A DNA stretch of 41,806 nt, taken from positions 1 through 41,806 of the forward strand of contig NZ_LMHT01000011.1 of NCBI RefSeq assembly GCF_001429025.1, read 5' to 3'. This DNA is from Phenylobacterium sp. Root700. Its GTDB lineage: Bacteria > Pseudomonadota > Alphaproteobacteria > Caulobacterales > Caulobacteraceae. The position numbers were made by a program, and so were the translations under genes. Shown one piece after another: positions 18,822 through 27,244 of this stretch. Below the pieces are notes generated by a model. That model was not told the origin of the DNA. It saw only the letters and a program-made list of their open reading frames with translations, and made no database searches. The stretch's first letter is position 1; every line of letters starts with the position of its first letter.

Positions 18822-19585
18822 AGCCAGGGCAGGGCTGCTTCCCCGCGGAAGATCGCCTCGGCCTCGGGGGTGTGCTTGGCGCCTTGGCGTGGGTGCAGCA
18901 CCAGGGCGGGCAGCAGTTGCAGCGGCGCCTTGCCGGTCTTCAGCGCCCTGACCAGCACACGTTTCGCGGGTGCGTCAGCGTGCGGGTGGACCGGGCGGAT
19001 CTGGAACGACCCGGCCTTGGGCGCCAGCAGGGCCAGGATGTCGGCCAGCCGGTCGGCGCGATGAATGATGGTGATGGAGCCGCCTTCGCGAACCGCCTTC
19101 AGCAGGAAATTCGTCCAGACCGACAGGCCCCCGTCAGCCATCCAGGCCCCGTGCTTGGCGGGGGCCGGCGCGCGCAGGGCGCCCGGATCGTCGAAGAATG
19201 GCGGGTTGCTCATCGCCGCGTCGAAGGGGGGCAGATCCAGGGCGCGGAACGGTCGGCTCACATCGCCGTCCAGGATCTCGACCCGATCGGACAGTCCATT
19301 CAACTGAGCATTGTGGCGGCCGAGCGCGGCGGCGGTGAGGTCGCGCTCGACGCCCGTGAAGCTCGCCCCGGGCCTGCGAGCCGCCGCGGCCAGCAGGGCT
19401 CCGCCCGCGCCGCAGCCGGCCTCCAGCACCCGCGCGCCGGTCCCGGCGTCGCAGGCGGCGGCCAGCAGCGCGGCGTCCATGCCGGCGCGATAGCCGTCCT
19501 GGCCCTGGCGCAGGACGATCTTGCCGCCCAACAGGCGGTCCTCAGTGACGGGGTCGGTAAGCAAGGGGTGTGACGTGGGTTCCAT
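18818..19585 (-). CDS. TrmN6/YfiC-like SAM-dependent methyltransferase
   Basis: A 255-residue class I methyltransferase. Motif I VLEAGCGAGGALLAAA binds SAM, VERDLTAAALGRHNAQLNG is the ribose-binding acidic region, and the catalytic NPPF motif (MSNPPFFDDP) is typical of N6-adenine RNA/DNA methylation. The N-terminal 'RLLGGKIVLRQGQDGYRAGMDAALLAA' is the TrmN6 signature; E. coli YfiC modifies A37 of tRNA-Val. tRNA modification is therefore likely, but the target is not demonstrated. It is convergent and overlapping at the stop with the thioesterase, and divergent from the polyprenyl synthase (113 bp apart). Confidence 0.85.
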   Translation of the reverse strand: MEPTSHPLLTDPVTEDRLLGGKIVLRQGQDGYRAGMDAALLAAACDAGTGARVLEAGCGAGGALLAAAARRPGASFTGVERDLTAAALGRHNAQLNGLSDRVEILDGDVSRPFRALDLPPFDAAMSNPPFFDDPGALRAPAPAKHGAWMADGGLSVWTNFLLKAVREGGSITIIHRADRLADILALLAPKAGSFQIRPVHPHADAPAKRVLVRALKTGKAPLQLLPALVLHPRQGAKHTPEAEAIFRGEAALPWL

Positions 19586-19697
19586 TTGCGCCTAGAGACA
19601 GCCTAGCCCGCCTTGACCCTGGTCTATCCCGTGACCATTGTCGCCCGCAAACCACGGCCCTGTTCGCGGCCGTGCAACGCCTTGGAGTTTCGATAGC

Positions 19698-20714
19698 TTG
19701 GACGTCGTCAGCGCTGCGATCGCCCGCGAAAAACCCGTGTCGATCGACGGGCTGTTGGAGCTCGCACGGCCGGACATGGCCAAGGTCGACGCTCTGATCC
19801 GCGATCGGATGCAGAGCCCCGTATCGGTGATCCCGGCCCTGGCCGAACATCTGATCGGCGGATCGGCCAAACGCCTGCGCCCGCTGCTCACCATCGCCGC
19901 GGCCCGTGTCGCCGGCGCCCAGGACGACGCCTGCCTGAAGCTGGCGGCGGCGGTCGAGTTCATCCACACCGCCACCCTGTTGCACGACGACGTGGTCGAC
20001 TCCTCCCAGCTGCGCCGCGGCAAGGTCGCCGCCCATCTGATCTGGGGCGCGCCGGCCAGCGTGCTGGTGGGCGATTTCCTGTTCGCCCGCGCCTTCGAAC
20101 TGATGGTCGAGGCCGGCTCCATGCAGGCGCTGGAGATCCTGGCCCGCGCCAGCCGCGTGATCGCCGAGGGCGAGGTGCTGCAGCTGACCCGCGCCCACGA
20201 CCTCAATCTCAGCCAGGATCTCTATCTGGAGATCATCAAGGCCAAGACCGCCGAGCTGTTCGCCGCGGCGGCCGAAGCCGGCGCGGTCTCGGCCGGGGCG
20301 AGTCCGGAACGCTGCAAGGCCCTGCGCAAGTACGGCCAGGACATAGGCCTGGCCTTCCAGCTGGTCGATGACGCCCTCGACTACAGCGGCACCAGCGCGA
20401 CCCTGGGCAAGAACCCCGGCGACGACTTCCGCGAGGGCAAGGCGACCCTGCCGCTGCTGCTGGCCATCTCGCGCACCGGCGCGGCCGAAAAGGCGTTCTG
20501 GGACCGCACCGTAGGACGGCGCGAGCAGGACGAGAGCGACTTCGAGCGCACCCGCGAACTGATCGTCTCCACGGGCGCCGACGCCGAGACCCTGGACCTG
20601 GCCGCCGACTACGCGGCGACCGCCAAGGCGCAGCTCGCCGAATTCGGGACCAGCAACAGCTGGCGCCCGGCGCTGGAAGACCTGGCCGACTTCGCGGTCG
20701 GCCGTCAGGCTTAG
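19698..20714 (+). CDS. ispB: Polyprenyl (octa/decaprenyl) diphosphate synthase
   Basis: A 338-residue trans-prenyltransferase that elongates farnesyl diphosphate with isopentenyl diphosphate to the ubiquinone side chain. The first Asp-rich motif is DDVVD (97-101) in HTATLLHDDVVD, the second is DDALD (224-228) in FQLVDDALDYSG, and GGSAKRLRPLL is the IPP-binding region. The residue before the first motif region is small, consistent with long-chain products; exact chain length (C40 or C50) is not readable. The start is TTG at 19698, with GGAG ten bases upstream and the family N-terminus (DVVSAAIAREKPVSIDGLLELARPDM). Upstream in-frame codons look non-coding. Confidence 0.93.
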   Translation: MDVVSAAIAREKPVSIDGLLELARPDMAKVDALIRDRMQSPVSVIPALAEHLIGGSAKRLRPLLTIAAARVAGAQDDACLKLAAAVEFIHTATLLHDDVVDSSQLRRGKVAAHLIWGAPASVLVGDFLFARAFELMVEAGSMQALEILARASRVIAEGEVLQLTRAHDLNLSQDLYLEIIKAKTAELFAAAAEAGAVSAGASPERCKALRKYGQDIGLAFQLVDDALDYSGTSATLGKNPGDDFREGKATLPLLLAISRTGAAEKAFWDRTVGRREQDESDFERTRELIVSTGADAETLDLAADYAATAKAQLAEFGTSNSWRPALEDLADFAVGRQA

Positions 20715-20729
20715 AGCGCACCTCAACAC

Positions 20730-20862
20730 CGCTCATCCCGGCGAAAGCCGGGACCCAGATCTCATCGGCCAGCGGTCAATCGGATCAGTTCTGAGCCAGT
20801 AGAGCCCACATCTGAGCTTTTCCAGCTGGGTCCCGGCTTTCGCCGGGACAAGCGGGGTGAGC
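20730..20862. repeat. Paired intergenic hairpin repeats in inverted orientation
   Basis: Each unit contains CCCGGC-GAAA-GCCGGG (or its complement) followed by ACCCAG. The copies at 20736-20758 and 20826-20848 are inverted repeats of each other over 23 bp without mismatch, about 67 bp apart. This is the dispersed 'ATCCCGGCGAAAGCCGGGA' repeat type common in Caulobacter-like genomes. It lies between the convergent ispB and 3-hydroxybutyrate dehydrogenase genes and may terminate both. Confidence 0.85.
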
Positions 20863-20866
20863 GTAG

Positions 20867-21652
20867 CTAAGCCGCCGTCCACCCTCCGTCGACCGACAGG
20901 TTCGCGCCGGTCATCTGCTTGGCGGCGTCCGAGCAGAGGAACACCACCACGGCGGCGACTTCCTCGACCGTGACGAACTGCTTGGTCGGCTGAGCGGCCA
21001 GCAGCACGTCGTTGATCACCTGCTCGCGGGTCAGGTTGCGCGCCTTCATGGTGTCGGGGATCTGGCTCTCGACCAGCGGCGTCCAGACGTAGCCTGGGCT
21101 GATGCAGTTGACCGTGATCCCGTTGGTGGCCAGCTCCAGGGCGATGCTCTTGGTGAGGCCCGCGATGCCGTGCTTGGCCGCCACATAGGCCGACTTGAAC
21201 GGCGAGCCGACCAGGGAGTGCGCCGAGGCCGTGGAGATGATCCGGCCCCAGCCGCGCGCCTTCATGCCGGGAACCGCGGCGTGGATGGCGTGGAAGGCCG
21301 ACGACAGGTTGATGGCGATGATTTGGTCCCACTTCTCGGTCGGGAAACTCTCGACCGGCGAGACGAACTGGATGCCGGCGTTGTTCACCAACACGTCGAC
21401 CGCGCCGAAGGTGGTCTCGGCCAGGGCGATCATCTCCGCGATCTGGTCGGGCTTGGTCATGTCGGCGCCGGAGTAGATGGCCTTCACGCCAAACTCGGCC
21501 TCGATGCCGGCGCGCTCCTTCTCGATGTCCTCGGGCTTGCCGAAGCCGTTGATGAGGACGTTGGCGCCCTCCTTGGCCAGGGCGCGGGCGATGGCCAGGC
21601 CGATGCCGCTGGTCGATCCGGTGACGACGGCGGACTTGGATTTAAGGCTCAT
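20867..21652 (-). CDS. bdhA: 3-hydroxybutyrate dehydrogenase
   Basis: A 261-residue short-chain dehydrogenase that interconverts (R)-3-hydroxybutyrate and acetoacetate with NAD+, a step of ketone body and polyhydroxybutyrate use. The NAD-binding motif TGSTSGIG is at 11-18 and NNAG at 90-93; the catalytic set is Ser143, Tyr156 and Lys160 (SAYVAAKHG). Substrate-specific segments match BdhA: NAGIQFVSPVESFPTEKWD and 'CISPGYVWTPLVESQIPD'. It lies 42 bp after the patatin-like gene on the same strand, a neighbourhood seen in related bacteria, so the two are probably one operon. Confidence 0.93.
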   Translation of the reverse strand: MSLKSKSAVVTGSTSGIGLAIARALAKEGANVLINGFGKPEDIEKERAGIEAEFGVKAIYSGADMTKPDQIAEMIALAETTFGAVDVLVNNAGIQFVSPVESFPTEKWDQIIAINLSSAFHAIHAAVPGMKARGWGRIISTASAHSLVGSPFKSAYVAAKHGIAGLTKSIALELATNGITVNCISPGYVWTPLVESQIPDTMKARNLTREQVINDVLLAAQPTKQFVTVEEVAAVVVFLCSDAAKQMTGANLSVDGGWTAA

Positions 21653-21694
21653 GGGAAGCTCCTTCGGGATGTCGGGCGGGGGCGGGCGTAAGGC

Positions 21695-22852
21695 TCAGGG
21701 CTCGCCCTGTTCCAGCGCCTCGCGGCCGGGGTCGAAGACGGCCGTGGCGGCCGCCTGCTGATGGTCGGCGTACTGGCCAAGCTTGCGCCGGCACCTGGAG
21801 GCGTCGGCGAGCCCCGAGGACCAGTGGTCGAGCATGGTGTGGCGGGAGAACTCGAAGTCCTTGAAGCCGCCCTCGTAGGATTTGGCGCGGTAGATCAGCT
21901 GGACCACGCTCACCGCGCTCTCCCTGGAGAGCTCCTTGAGCAGGCCCACGCTCGGCTCGCTGGCCATCGGTTCGGGCAGGGCGGCGAGCAGGTCGCGCAG
22001 CGCCGCCTTCAAGCGGTGAATGCGTAGATTGGCGTCGGTGTTCAGCCGGGTGCGGCTGGAATAGCGGATATCCTTTTCGCGTTCGGCCGCCTCGCCCAGC
22101 GTGGTGGGCACCGGGCCGCGGGCGTTGAAGAGATCAACCTGGAAGATCATCAGGTCCTCGGCCGCCCCGGCGTCGAGCACGTATTCCAGCGGGGTGTTGG
22201 AGACCAGGCCGCCGTCCCAGTACCACTCGCCGTCGATCTCGACGGGCGGCAGGCCCGGCGGGAGCGCGCCGGAGGCCATGATGTGCTCAGGCCCGATCTT
22301 CTGATGCAGGTTGTCGAAATAGGCGAAGTTGCCGGTCTTGATGTGGACGGCGCCGACGCTCAGCCGGACCTCCTTGGCGTTGATCCGGTCGAAGTCGATC
22401 AGCCGCTCCAGCGTCCCGCGCAGGGGTGTGGTGTCGTAGTAGCTCAGCGCGCCCGGATCGCTCGTCGCAGGCAGCCATTGTGCGAGCATCGGGGGCGAGA
22501 GCAGCCGGGGCGAGAAGAAACCGGGTACGCCGCCGGCCACGGCCCAGCCGGCGCTGGCGTCGCTGATCGCCGCGCGGGTCTGCTCCATCATCGGCAGCGG
22601 CGAGGGCGTCCAGCCGGAGGTGACGAGCTCCCAGAACTCGCGCAGGCGCTCCACGCGGCGCTCGGGCGGGTTTCCGGCGATGATCGCGGCGTTCACCGCG
22701 CCGATGGAAATCCCCGCGACCCAGCTCGGGTCCAGTTCACCTTCGCGCAGGGCCTCATAGACCCCGGCTTGATAGGCGCCGAGCGCGCCGCCGCCCTGGA
22801 GGACCAGCACGCGGCGCGGTGGCGGAGCTTCCGGTTGGGCTTCAGGCGGCAT
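21695..22852 (-). CDS. Patatin-like phospholipase (DUF3734 C-terminus)
   Basis: A 385-residue patatin-fold hydrolase. It has the oxyanion Gly-rich loop LQGGGALGAYQAGVYEAL, the nucleophile elbow GISIGAVNAA with Ser49, and the dyad aspartate in YWDGGLVSNTPLEY. The C-terminal ~150 residues (RSRTRLNTDANLRIHRLKAAL... YEGGFKDFEFSRHTMLDHW) match the DUF3734 extension. Patatins hydrolyse acyl esters. Linkage to 3-hydroxybutyrate dehydrogenase suggests action on lipid or hydroxybutyrate esters, which is inference. The protein has no signal peptide, so it is probably cytoplasmic or peripheral. Confidence 0.9.
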   Translation of the reverse strand: MPPEAQPEAPPPRRVLVLQGGGALGAYQAGVYEALREGELDPSWVAGISIGAVNAAIIAGNPPERRVERLREFWELVTSGWTPSPLPMMEQTRAAISDASAGWAVAGGVPGFFSPRLLSPPMLAQWLPATSDPGALSYYDTTPLRGTLERLIDFDRINAKEVRLSVGAVHIKTGNFAYFDNLHQKIGPEHIMASGALPPGLPPVEIDGEWYWDGGLVSNTPLEYVLDAGAAEDLMIFQVDLFNARGPVPTTLGEAAEREKDIRYSSRTRLNTDANLRIHRLKAALRDLLAALPEPMASEPSVGLLKELSRESAVSVVQLIYRAKSYEGGFKDFEFSRHTMLDHWSSGLADASRCRRKLGQYADHQQAAATAVFDPGREALEQGEP

Positions 22853-22981
22853 GTGGCCCTATGGGCTGGCGAGGTGATCGGGGCTCATCTGCGCGCTCAT
22901 ATTGCGGCGCACAAAAGGCGGCCCGCAAGCCCCTGGCTTACGGCTGAATCAACAATCTGCAAGGAAGCGGCGGCAGAGACC

Positions 22982-23419
22982 CTAGCGGCGAAGCTCGTGC
23001 GACCAGGCCAGGCCCGTGACGGGCTGGAAGCCTTGGGCTTCCCAGAAGGCGCCGGCGGCTGGATCGCCCGCGTGGACCGTGATCAGGGCGGCGTTGTCGA
23101 AACCTTCCTGAGCCAGCGCCGCGACGATGGTGCGGGCGACGCCCGTTCGACGCGCCTGGGGCGACACGAACAGGCGGCGAATACGTAGCGCGGGTTCCGC
23201 GGTCTCGGAGGGCTCGCGGGTGATCCCGCCTATACCGACGAGCTCACCCTCCTGGTAGGCGGCCAGCAGGGCCTCGCCGTCGCCGGCGAAGCGCTGCGCG
23301 CCGCTGTTCCAGTCCTCGTCCAGTCGCTCGATGTGGCGATGGCCTTCGGCCGCCGCCGCCGTGCGCAGGCGTTCGAAGTCGCCCGGCAGCTCATCGATGA
23401 TCCGGACGAGTTGGATCAT
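22982..23419 (-). CDS. GNAT-family N-acetyltransferase
   Basis: A 145-residue GCN5-related acetyltransferase. The acetyl-CoA site is LRIRRLFVSPQARRTGVARTIVAALAQEGF (the R-x-x-G-x-G/A loop), followed by ALITVHAGDPAAGAFWEAQGFQPV. Its substrate is unknown. The start codon overlaps the fumC stop as TGATG, so its translation is probably coupled to fumC, and it would be expressed with a core metabolic gene. Confidence 0.87.
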   Translation of the reverse strand: MIQLVRIIDELPGDFERLRTAAAAEGHRHIERLDEDWNSGAQRFAGDGEALLAAYQEGELVGIGGITREPSETAEPALRIRRLFVSPQARRTGVARTIVAALAQEGFDNAALITVHAGDPAAGAFWEAQGFQPVTGLAWSHELRR

Positions 23420-24810
23420 CAGCCCGGGCTGATCATCTTCTCCGGGCGCACCAGGGCGTCGAACTCTTCGTTGGTGACGTAGCCGCCGCCGACCGCTTCA
23501 TCGCGCAGGGTGGTGCCGTTCTTGTGGGCGGTCTTGGCGATCTTGGCGGCGTTGTCGTAGCCGATCTTGCCGTTCAGGGCGGTGACCAGCATCAGCGAGC
23601 GCTCGAGGGCGGCCTTGATGTTGTCCTCGCGGGCCTCGATGCCGACCACGCAGTTGTCGGTGAACGAGATCGAGGCGTCGGTCATCAGACGGCACGACTG
23701 CAGGAAGTTATAGGCCATCACCGGGTTGAAGACGTTCAGCTCGAAGTGGCCCGAGGCGCCGGCGAAGGTGATCGTGGCGTTGTTCCCGAACACCTGGGTG
23801 CAGACCATGGTCAGGGCCTCGCACTGAGTCGGGTTGACCTTGCCCGGCATGATCGAGGAGCCCGGCTCGTTCTCCGGCAGGGACAGTTCGCCCAGGCCCG
23901 AACGGGGGCCGGAGCCCAGGAAGCGGATGTCGTTGGCGATCTTGAACAGGCTGCCGGCCATGGTGTTGATCGCGCCGTGGCTGAAGACCATGGCGTCGTG
24001 GGCGGCCAGGGCCTCGAACTTGTTGGGCGCGGTGATGAAGGGCAGGCGGGTGATGTCGGCGATCTTCTTGGCGACCAGCTCGGCGAACCCAACCGGGGCG
24101 TTCAGGCCGGTGCCGACGGCGGTGCCGCCCTGGGCCAGTTCATAGAGGCCAGCCAGGGTGTCCTTGATCCGGCGCACGCCGTTGGCGACCTGCTGCGAAT
24201 AGCCCGAGAACTCCTGGCCCAGCGTCAGGGGCGTGGCGTCCTGGGTGTGGGTGCGGCCGATCTTGATGATGTGGTCGAAGGCCTTGACCTTGACCTTCAG
24301 GGCCGCGTGCAGGTGCTCCAGCGCCGGCATCAGCTCCTTGGCCACCTGTTCGGCGCAGGCGATGTGCATCGCCGTCGGATAGGTGTCGTTCGACGACTGG
24401 CTCATATTGACGTGGTCGTTCGGGTGGACCGGGCTCTTGGAGCCCATGACCCCGCCCAGCATCTCGATGGCGCGGTTCGAGATCACCTCGTTGGCGTTCA
24501 TGTTCGACTGGGTGCCGGACCCGGTCTGCCAGACCACCAGCGGGAAGTGGTCGTCGAGCTTGCCGTCGATGACTTCCTGGGCGGCGGCGATGATCGCCGC
24601 GCCGATCTTCGGGTCGAGCTTGCCGAGCTCCATATTGGCTTCGGCCGCGGCGCGCTTGACGATGCCCAGCGCCCGGACCACCGGCTTGGGCTGCTTTTCC
24701 CAACCGATCTTGAAGTTGCCGATCGATCGCTGGGACTGTGCGCCCCAATAGACATTGGTCGCGACCTCGATGGGGCCGAAGGTGTCGGTTTCGGTGCGGG
24801 TCGCGGTCAT
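23419..24810 (-). CDS. fumC: Fumarate hydratase, class II
   Basis: A 463-residue fumarase C that interconverts fumarate and malate in the TCA cycle without an iron-sulfur cluster. Signatures: [31 protein letters not shown] at the N-terminus, [68 protein letters not shown] and the superfamily motif [18 protein letters not shown] at 24810 is chosen because GGAG lies nine bases upstream; a TTG two codons earlier is possible. Divergent from the RusA-like gene. Confidence 0.96.
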   Translation of the reverse strand: MTATRTETDTFGPIEVATNVYWGAQSQRSIGNFKIGWEKQPKPVVRALGIVKRAAAEANMELGKLDPKIGAAIIAAAQEVIDGKLDDHFPLVVWQTGSGTQSNMNANEVISNRAIEMLGGVMGSKSPVHPNDHVNMSQSSNDTYPTAMHIACAEQVAKELMPALEHLHAALKVKVKAFDHIIKIGRTHTQDATPLTLGQEFSGYSQQVANGVRRIKDTLAGLYELAQGGTAVGTGLNAPVGFAELVAKKIADITRLPFITAPNKFEALAAHDAMVFSHGAINTMAGSLFKIANDIRFLGSGPRSGLGELSLPENEPGSSIMPGKVNPTQCEALTMVCTQVFGNNATITFAGASGHFELNVFNPVMAYNFLQSCRLMTDASISFTDNCVVGIEAREDNIKAALERSLMLVTALNGKIGYDNAAKIAKTAHKNGTTLRDEAVGGGYVTNEEFDALVRPEKMISPG

Positions 24811-24892
24811 GGTCAAGGGCTCCGATTGCTTCGCAGCGCCGGTTTAACGAACGGGCGCGAGACTGCAAGACGCGCACGGATTATGGAGCGCT

Positions 24893-25282
24893 ATGGACGA
24901 GAGCTGGACCCATCATGGAAAGGTGCGCGCGCGGGAGGCCGAGGGCCTCTTCGAGATCGTCGTGGACGGCCTGACCACCCAGTCGAAATACTACAAGCCG
25001 CTGGTCTACGAGTTCTTCCGCAAGGCGTGGCGGGGCTCGCGCCCGGCTTGGGGCGAGTTCTCGGTCGACATCGTCATGGAGTATGTCGGCGATCCGCCCT
25101 GGATCGACCTCGACAACCTGGCCAAGGCGATCCTCGACGCCATCAAGGGCTACGCCTTCCACGATGACGCCCAGGTGGCGCGGTTGCTGGTCGAGCGGCG
25201 GGCCGGGGATCGCGAGCGCATCGTGGTCAGCGTCCGCAAGCTGTCGGACGCGCATTTGCTCCCAGCGCCCTACCAGCGCTGA
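24893..25282 (+). CDS. RusA-family Holliday-junction resolvase-like protein
   Basis: A 129-residue protein with the RusA core: 'FSVDIVMEYVGDPPWIDLDNLAKAILDAIKGYAFHDDAQVARLLVERR'. Asp72, Asp74 and Asp91/92 align with the catalytic aspartates of E. coli RusA, which cuts four-way junctions in a Mg2+-dependent, sequence-preferring way. RusA is usually phage-borne, but no phage genes flank this copy and base composition matches its neighbours. It may be a chromosomal domesticated or vertically inherited form. ATG at 24893 has GGAG four bases upstream. It ends at a strong bidirectional terminator before sciP. Confidence 0.85.
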   Translation: MDESWTHHGKVRAREAEGLFEIVVDGLTTQSKYYKPLVYEFFRKAWRGSRPAWGEFSVDIVMEYVGDPPWIDLDNLAKAILDAIKGYAFHDDAQVARLLVERRAGDRERIVVSVRKLSDAHLLPAPYQR

Positions 25283-25286
25283 AAAC

Positions 25287-25340
25287 GAAAGCAGCCGCGC
25301 CGGAGACCGGCGCGGCTGCTTTCGCAAACTTCAAGTTTGC
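25287..25340. terminator. Bidirectional terminator between rusA-like gene and sciP
   Basis: GAAAGCAGCCGCGCCGG and CCGGCGCGGCTGCTTTC pair perfectly (17 bp) around AGA, with A- and T-rich flanks on both sides. A second small palindrome, GCAAACTT-C-AAGTTTGC (25324-25340), follows directly. It lies between the stops of two convergent genes and should stop both. Confidence 0.9.
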
Positions 25341-25349
25341 GACGCGGGT

Positions 25350-25637
25350 TCAGCGATATTGCTGAAGCCGCGTCGTGCGCAGACCTGCCAGACCATGGCG
25401 GTCGATCGACTTCTGCCAAGCGAGGAATTCCTCGTTGGTCAGGGAGTACCGTTCGCACGCCTCGTCCAGCGTGAGCAGTCCACCACGTACGGCGGCCACC
25501 ACCTCGGCCTTGCGCCGGATCACCCACCGACCGGTATCAACCGGGGGCAGATCATTCAGCGTCAACGGCGCACCCGTGGGGCCAATGACGTAGGCCTCGC
25601 CGCGGCTGTTCGTGCGCGTCTGCTGTTGTTGCAACAT
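25350..25637 (-). CDS. sciP: SciP-type small CtrA inhibitory protein (DUF1153)
   Basis: A 95-residue DUF1153 helix-turn-helix protein. The core YVIGPTGAPLTLNDLPP, RWVIRRKAEVVAAVRGGLL and TLDEACERYSLTNEEFLAW is near-diagnostic of SciP, the Caulobacter protein that binds CtrA or its target DNA and represses CtrA-activated transcription after division. It carries a short polyglutamine start (MLQQQQ). ATG at 25637 has an AAAGG-like RBS. It directly follows flgE on the same strand, the order I recall for Caulobacter, linking cell-cycle control to hook gene expression. Its promoter region holds TTAA-N6-TTAAC, close to a CtrA box. Confidence 0.92.
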   Translation of the reverse strand: MLQQQQTRTNSRGEAYVIGPTGAPLTLNDLPPVDTGRWVIRRKAEVVAAVRGGLLTLDEACERYSLTNEEFLAWQKSIDRHGLAGLRTTRLQQYR

Positions 25638-25780
25638 GGCTTTACGCCTTTCCGACCATCACTGTTCGGGTCGAAGGTAGCGGAGGGGCCATAACAGCCG
25701 GTGAATCACGATAGTAAACAAAAGCTTATTCATGACCCCTCCGTGTACGATTTTGATACAGTCTAAGTTGTCACTCGATG

Positions 25781-25795
25781 TTAAGAGTGATTAAC
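25781..25795. promoter_or_regulatory. CtrA-like box upstream of sciP
   Basis: TTAA-GAGTGA-TTAAC has two TTAA half-sites separated by six bases; the Caulobacter CtrA consensus has seven. A second pair, TTAA-N6-TTAG, is 30 bp away at 25811-25824 inside the end of flgE. sciP is a known CtrA target in Caulobacter. The spacing mismatch keeps this tentative. Confidence 0.35.
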
Positions 25796-25803
25796 GTGAG
25801 GAA

Positions 25804-27201
25804 TTACCTCTTAATATTGATTAGTTCTTCAAGCATCTGATCGGCTGTTGTGATGATCTTCGAAGAAGCCGAATAAGCTTTCTGGGTCGTAATCAGTCCC
25901 GTGAACTCTGCGGACAGGTCGACTGTCGAGGCTTCGAGGGTTCCGGCGGCGATTTGGCCTGCTCCGCCGACCCCAGCCTGCTTGATGACGAATTCGCCCG
26001 AGGGGATCGTCGCCTGATAGGCGTTACCGCTGACCGCCGCCAAACCGTCCGCATTCGCGAAAGTAGCGATGCCGATCTTGGCGATCTGGCGGACTTCGGA
26101 GTTGTCGAAGATGGCCGAGACGACGCCGTCTTCACTGACCTCGACGCCGACCACGTTGCCGACGTTCGCGCCGTCGGAGTTCGACGAGTTCAGGGTCGAC
26201 TGCGAGGCGTATTGCGTGACCTTGCTCCAATCGAGCTTAACGGCCGAGGCCTCGATGCCGAGGCTGTCGGCCCAACGCGGCGTCCCGGCGCCGCCTGAGG
26301 CGCCCAGGTTCAACTGCGGCGCGGTGCCCGCGACGCCGAACAGGGTGGTGTTGGCGATGTCGAGCTGGCCGTCGGCCGTGAAGCGCACCATGCCCGAGCT
26401 GATCAGGCCGTTGGTCGAACCTTGGATGTCGGACTTGGGAACGGCGTAGATTTCAGCGTGCCACTGGTTCGGCGGGGCGGCCGGGTCGCCGTCCTTCAGG
26501 AGGGCGACGGCGACCTTGTGGGTCGCACCGACCGAGTCGATGACGTTCATCTCGAACGTGAAGTCAGGCTGGGTCGCTGTGGCCGGACGCGGGCTGATGT
26601 TCGCCCAGTCGGCCATGGTGCTGCCGTTGGGGATGTAGGCCGCTTCCCCCGACGAGATCGTCTGGGTCTTGTTGAGGTTGGCGTTGACGATGACGTTCTT
26701 GGTGGCGCTGACCGCCGCGCCCAGGTTCTTGACGTTGATGGAGTCCATCATGGCCAGGTCGGACGGGTTGGTGTTGAACGTCCCGTCCGACTGCACCGGC
26801 CAGCCCTGCAGGTAGAGCTTGGCGTCGTTGACCAGGAAACCGTCGGCGTCAACGCTGAACGAGCCCGAACGGGTGAACACCCGCTGGTCGGCGGAGGTGA
26901 GGCCCGCGCCCTTGTTGGCGACGATGAAGAAGCCGTCGCCGGAGATGCCGAGGTCGGTCGGCGAGGTGGCGCTCTGGATCAGGCCTTGCTGGCTCACGAA
27001 CTGGCGGGTCACCGCCTGCACGCCGCCGGCCGAATAGCGGCCCTTGACCGCCTGGGACGTCACCACGTTGGCGAAGTTCACCTGGTTGCGCTTGTAGGCG
27101 ACGGTGTTGACGTTGGCGATGTTGTCGGAGATCGCCGCCAGGGCCGAGGAGTTCGAGATCAGCCCCGAAACGCCGGCAAGCATTGCGCTGTTGATGCTCA
27201 T
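25804..27201 (-). CDS. flgE: Flagellar hook protein FlgE
   Basis: A 465-residue axial protein that polymerises into the flagellar hook outside the cell. The N-terminal rod motif SGLISNSSALAAISDNIANVNTVAYK is followed by the hook core, and the C-terminus EFTGLITTQKAYSASSKIITTADQMLEELINIKR is the classical heptad-rich D0 helix. The middle domain (about 180-380) is variable. Family members in Caulobacter are, as I recall, notably longer, so the variable domain is shorter here. ATG at 27201 has AAGAAGG nine bases upstream. It is the last gene of the leftward fliK-flgD-flgE set, 43 bp after flgD, and is exported by the flagellar type III system after FlgD caps the growing hook. Confidence 0.93.
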   Translation of the reverse strand: MSINSAMLAGVSGLISNSSALAAISDNIANVNTVAYKRNQVNFANVVTSQAVKGRYSAGGVQAVTRQFVSQQGLIQSATSPTDLGISGDGFFIVANKGAGLTSADQRVFTRSGSFSVDADGFLVNDAKLYLQGWPVQSDGTFNTNPSDLAMMDSINVKNLGAAVSATKNVIVNANLNKTQTISSGEAAYIPNGSTMADWANISPRPATATQPDFTFEMNVIDSVGATHKVAVALLKDGDPAAPPNQWHAEIYAVPKSDIQGSTNGLISSGMVRFTADGQLDIANTTLFGVAGTAPQLNLGASGGAGTPRWADSLGIEASAVKLDWSKVTQYASQSTLNSSNSDGANVGNVVGVEVSEDGVVSAIFDNSEVRQIAKIGIATFANADGLAAVSGNAYQATIPSGEFVIKQAGVGGAGQIAAGTLEASTVDLSAEFTGLITTQKAYSASSKIITTADQMLEELINIKR

Positions 27202-27244
27202 GGGTGTGTGCCTTCTTTCGTTATTCTGTCAGGGAGCGGCGCGC

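Noticed and set aside
18820..19573. Rightward frame across the methyltransferase gene
   Set aside because: The leftward frame has the SAM motif and NPPF; the rightward frame is compositionally biased with no domain.
25324..25340. GCAAACTT-C-AAGTTTGC as a separate regulatory operator
   Set aside because: It adjoins the strong 17-bp terminator between two convergent genes, where no promoter is expected; treated as part of the termination region.
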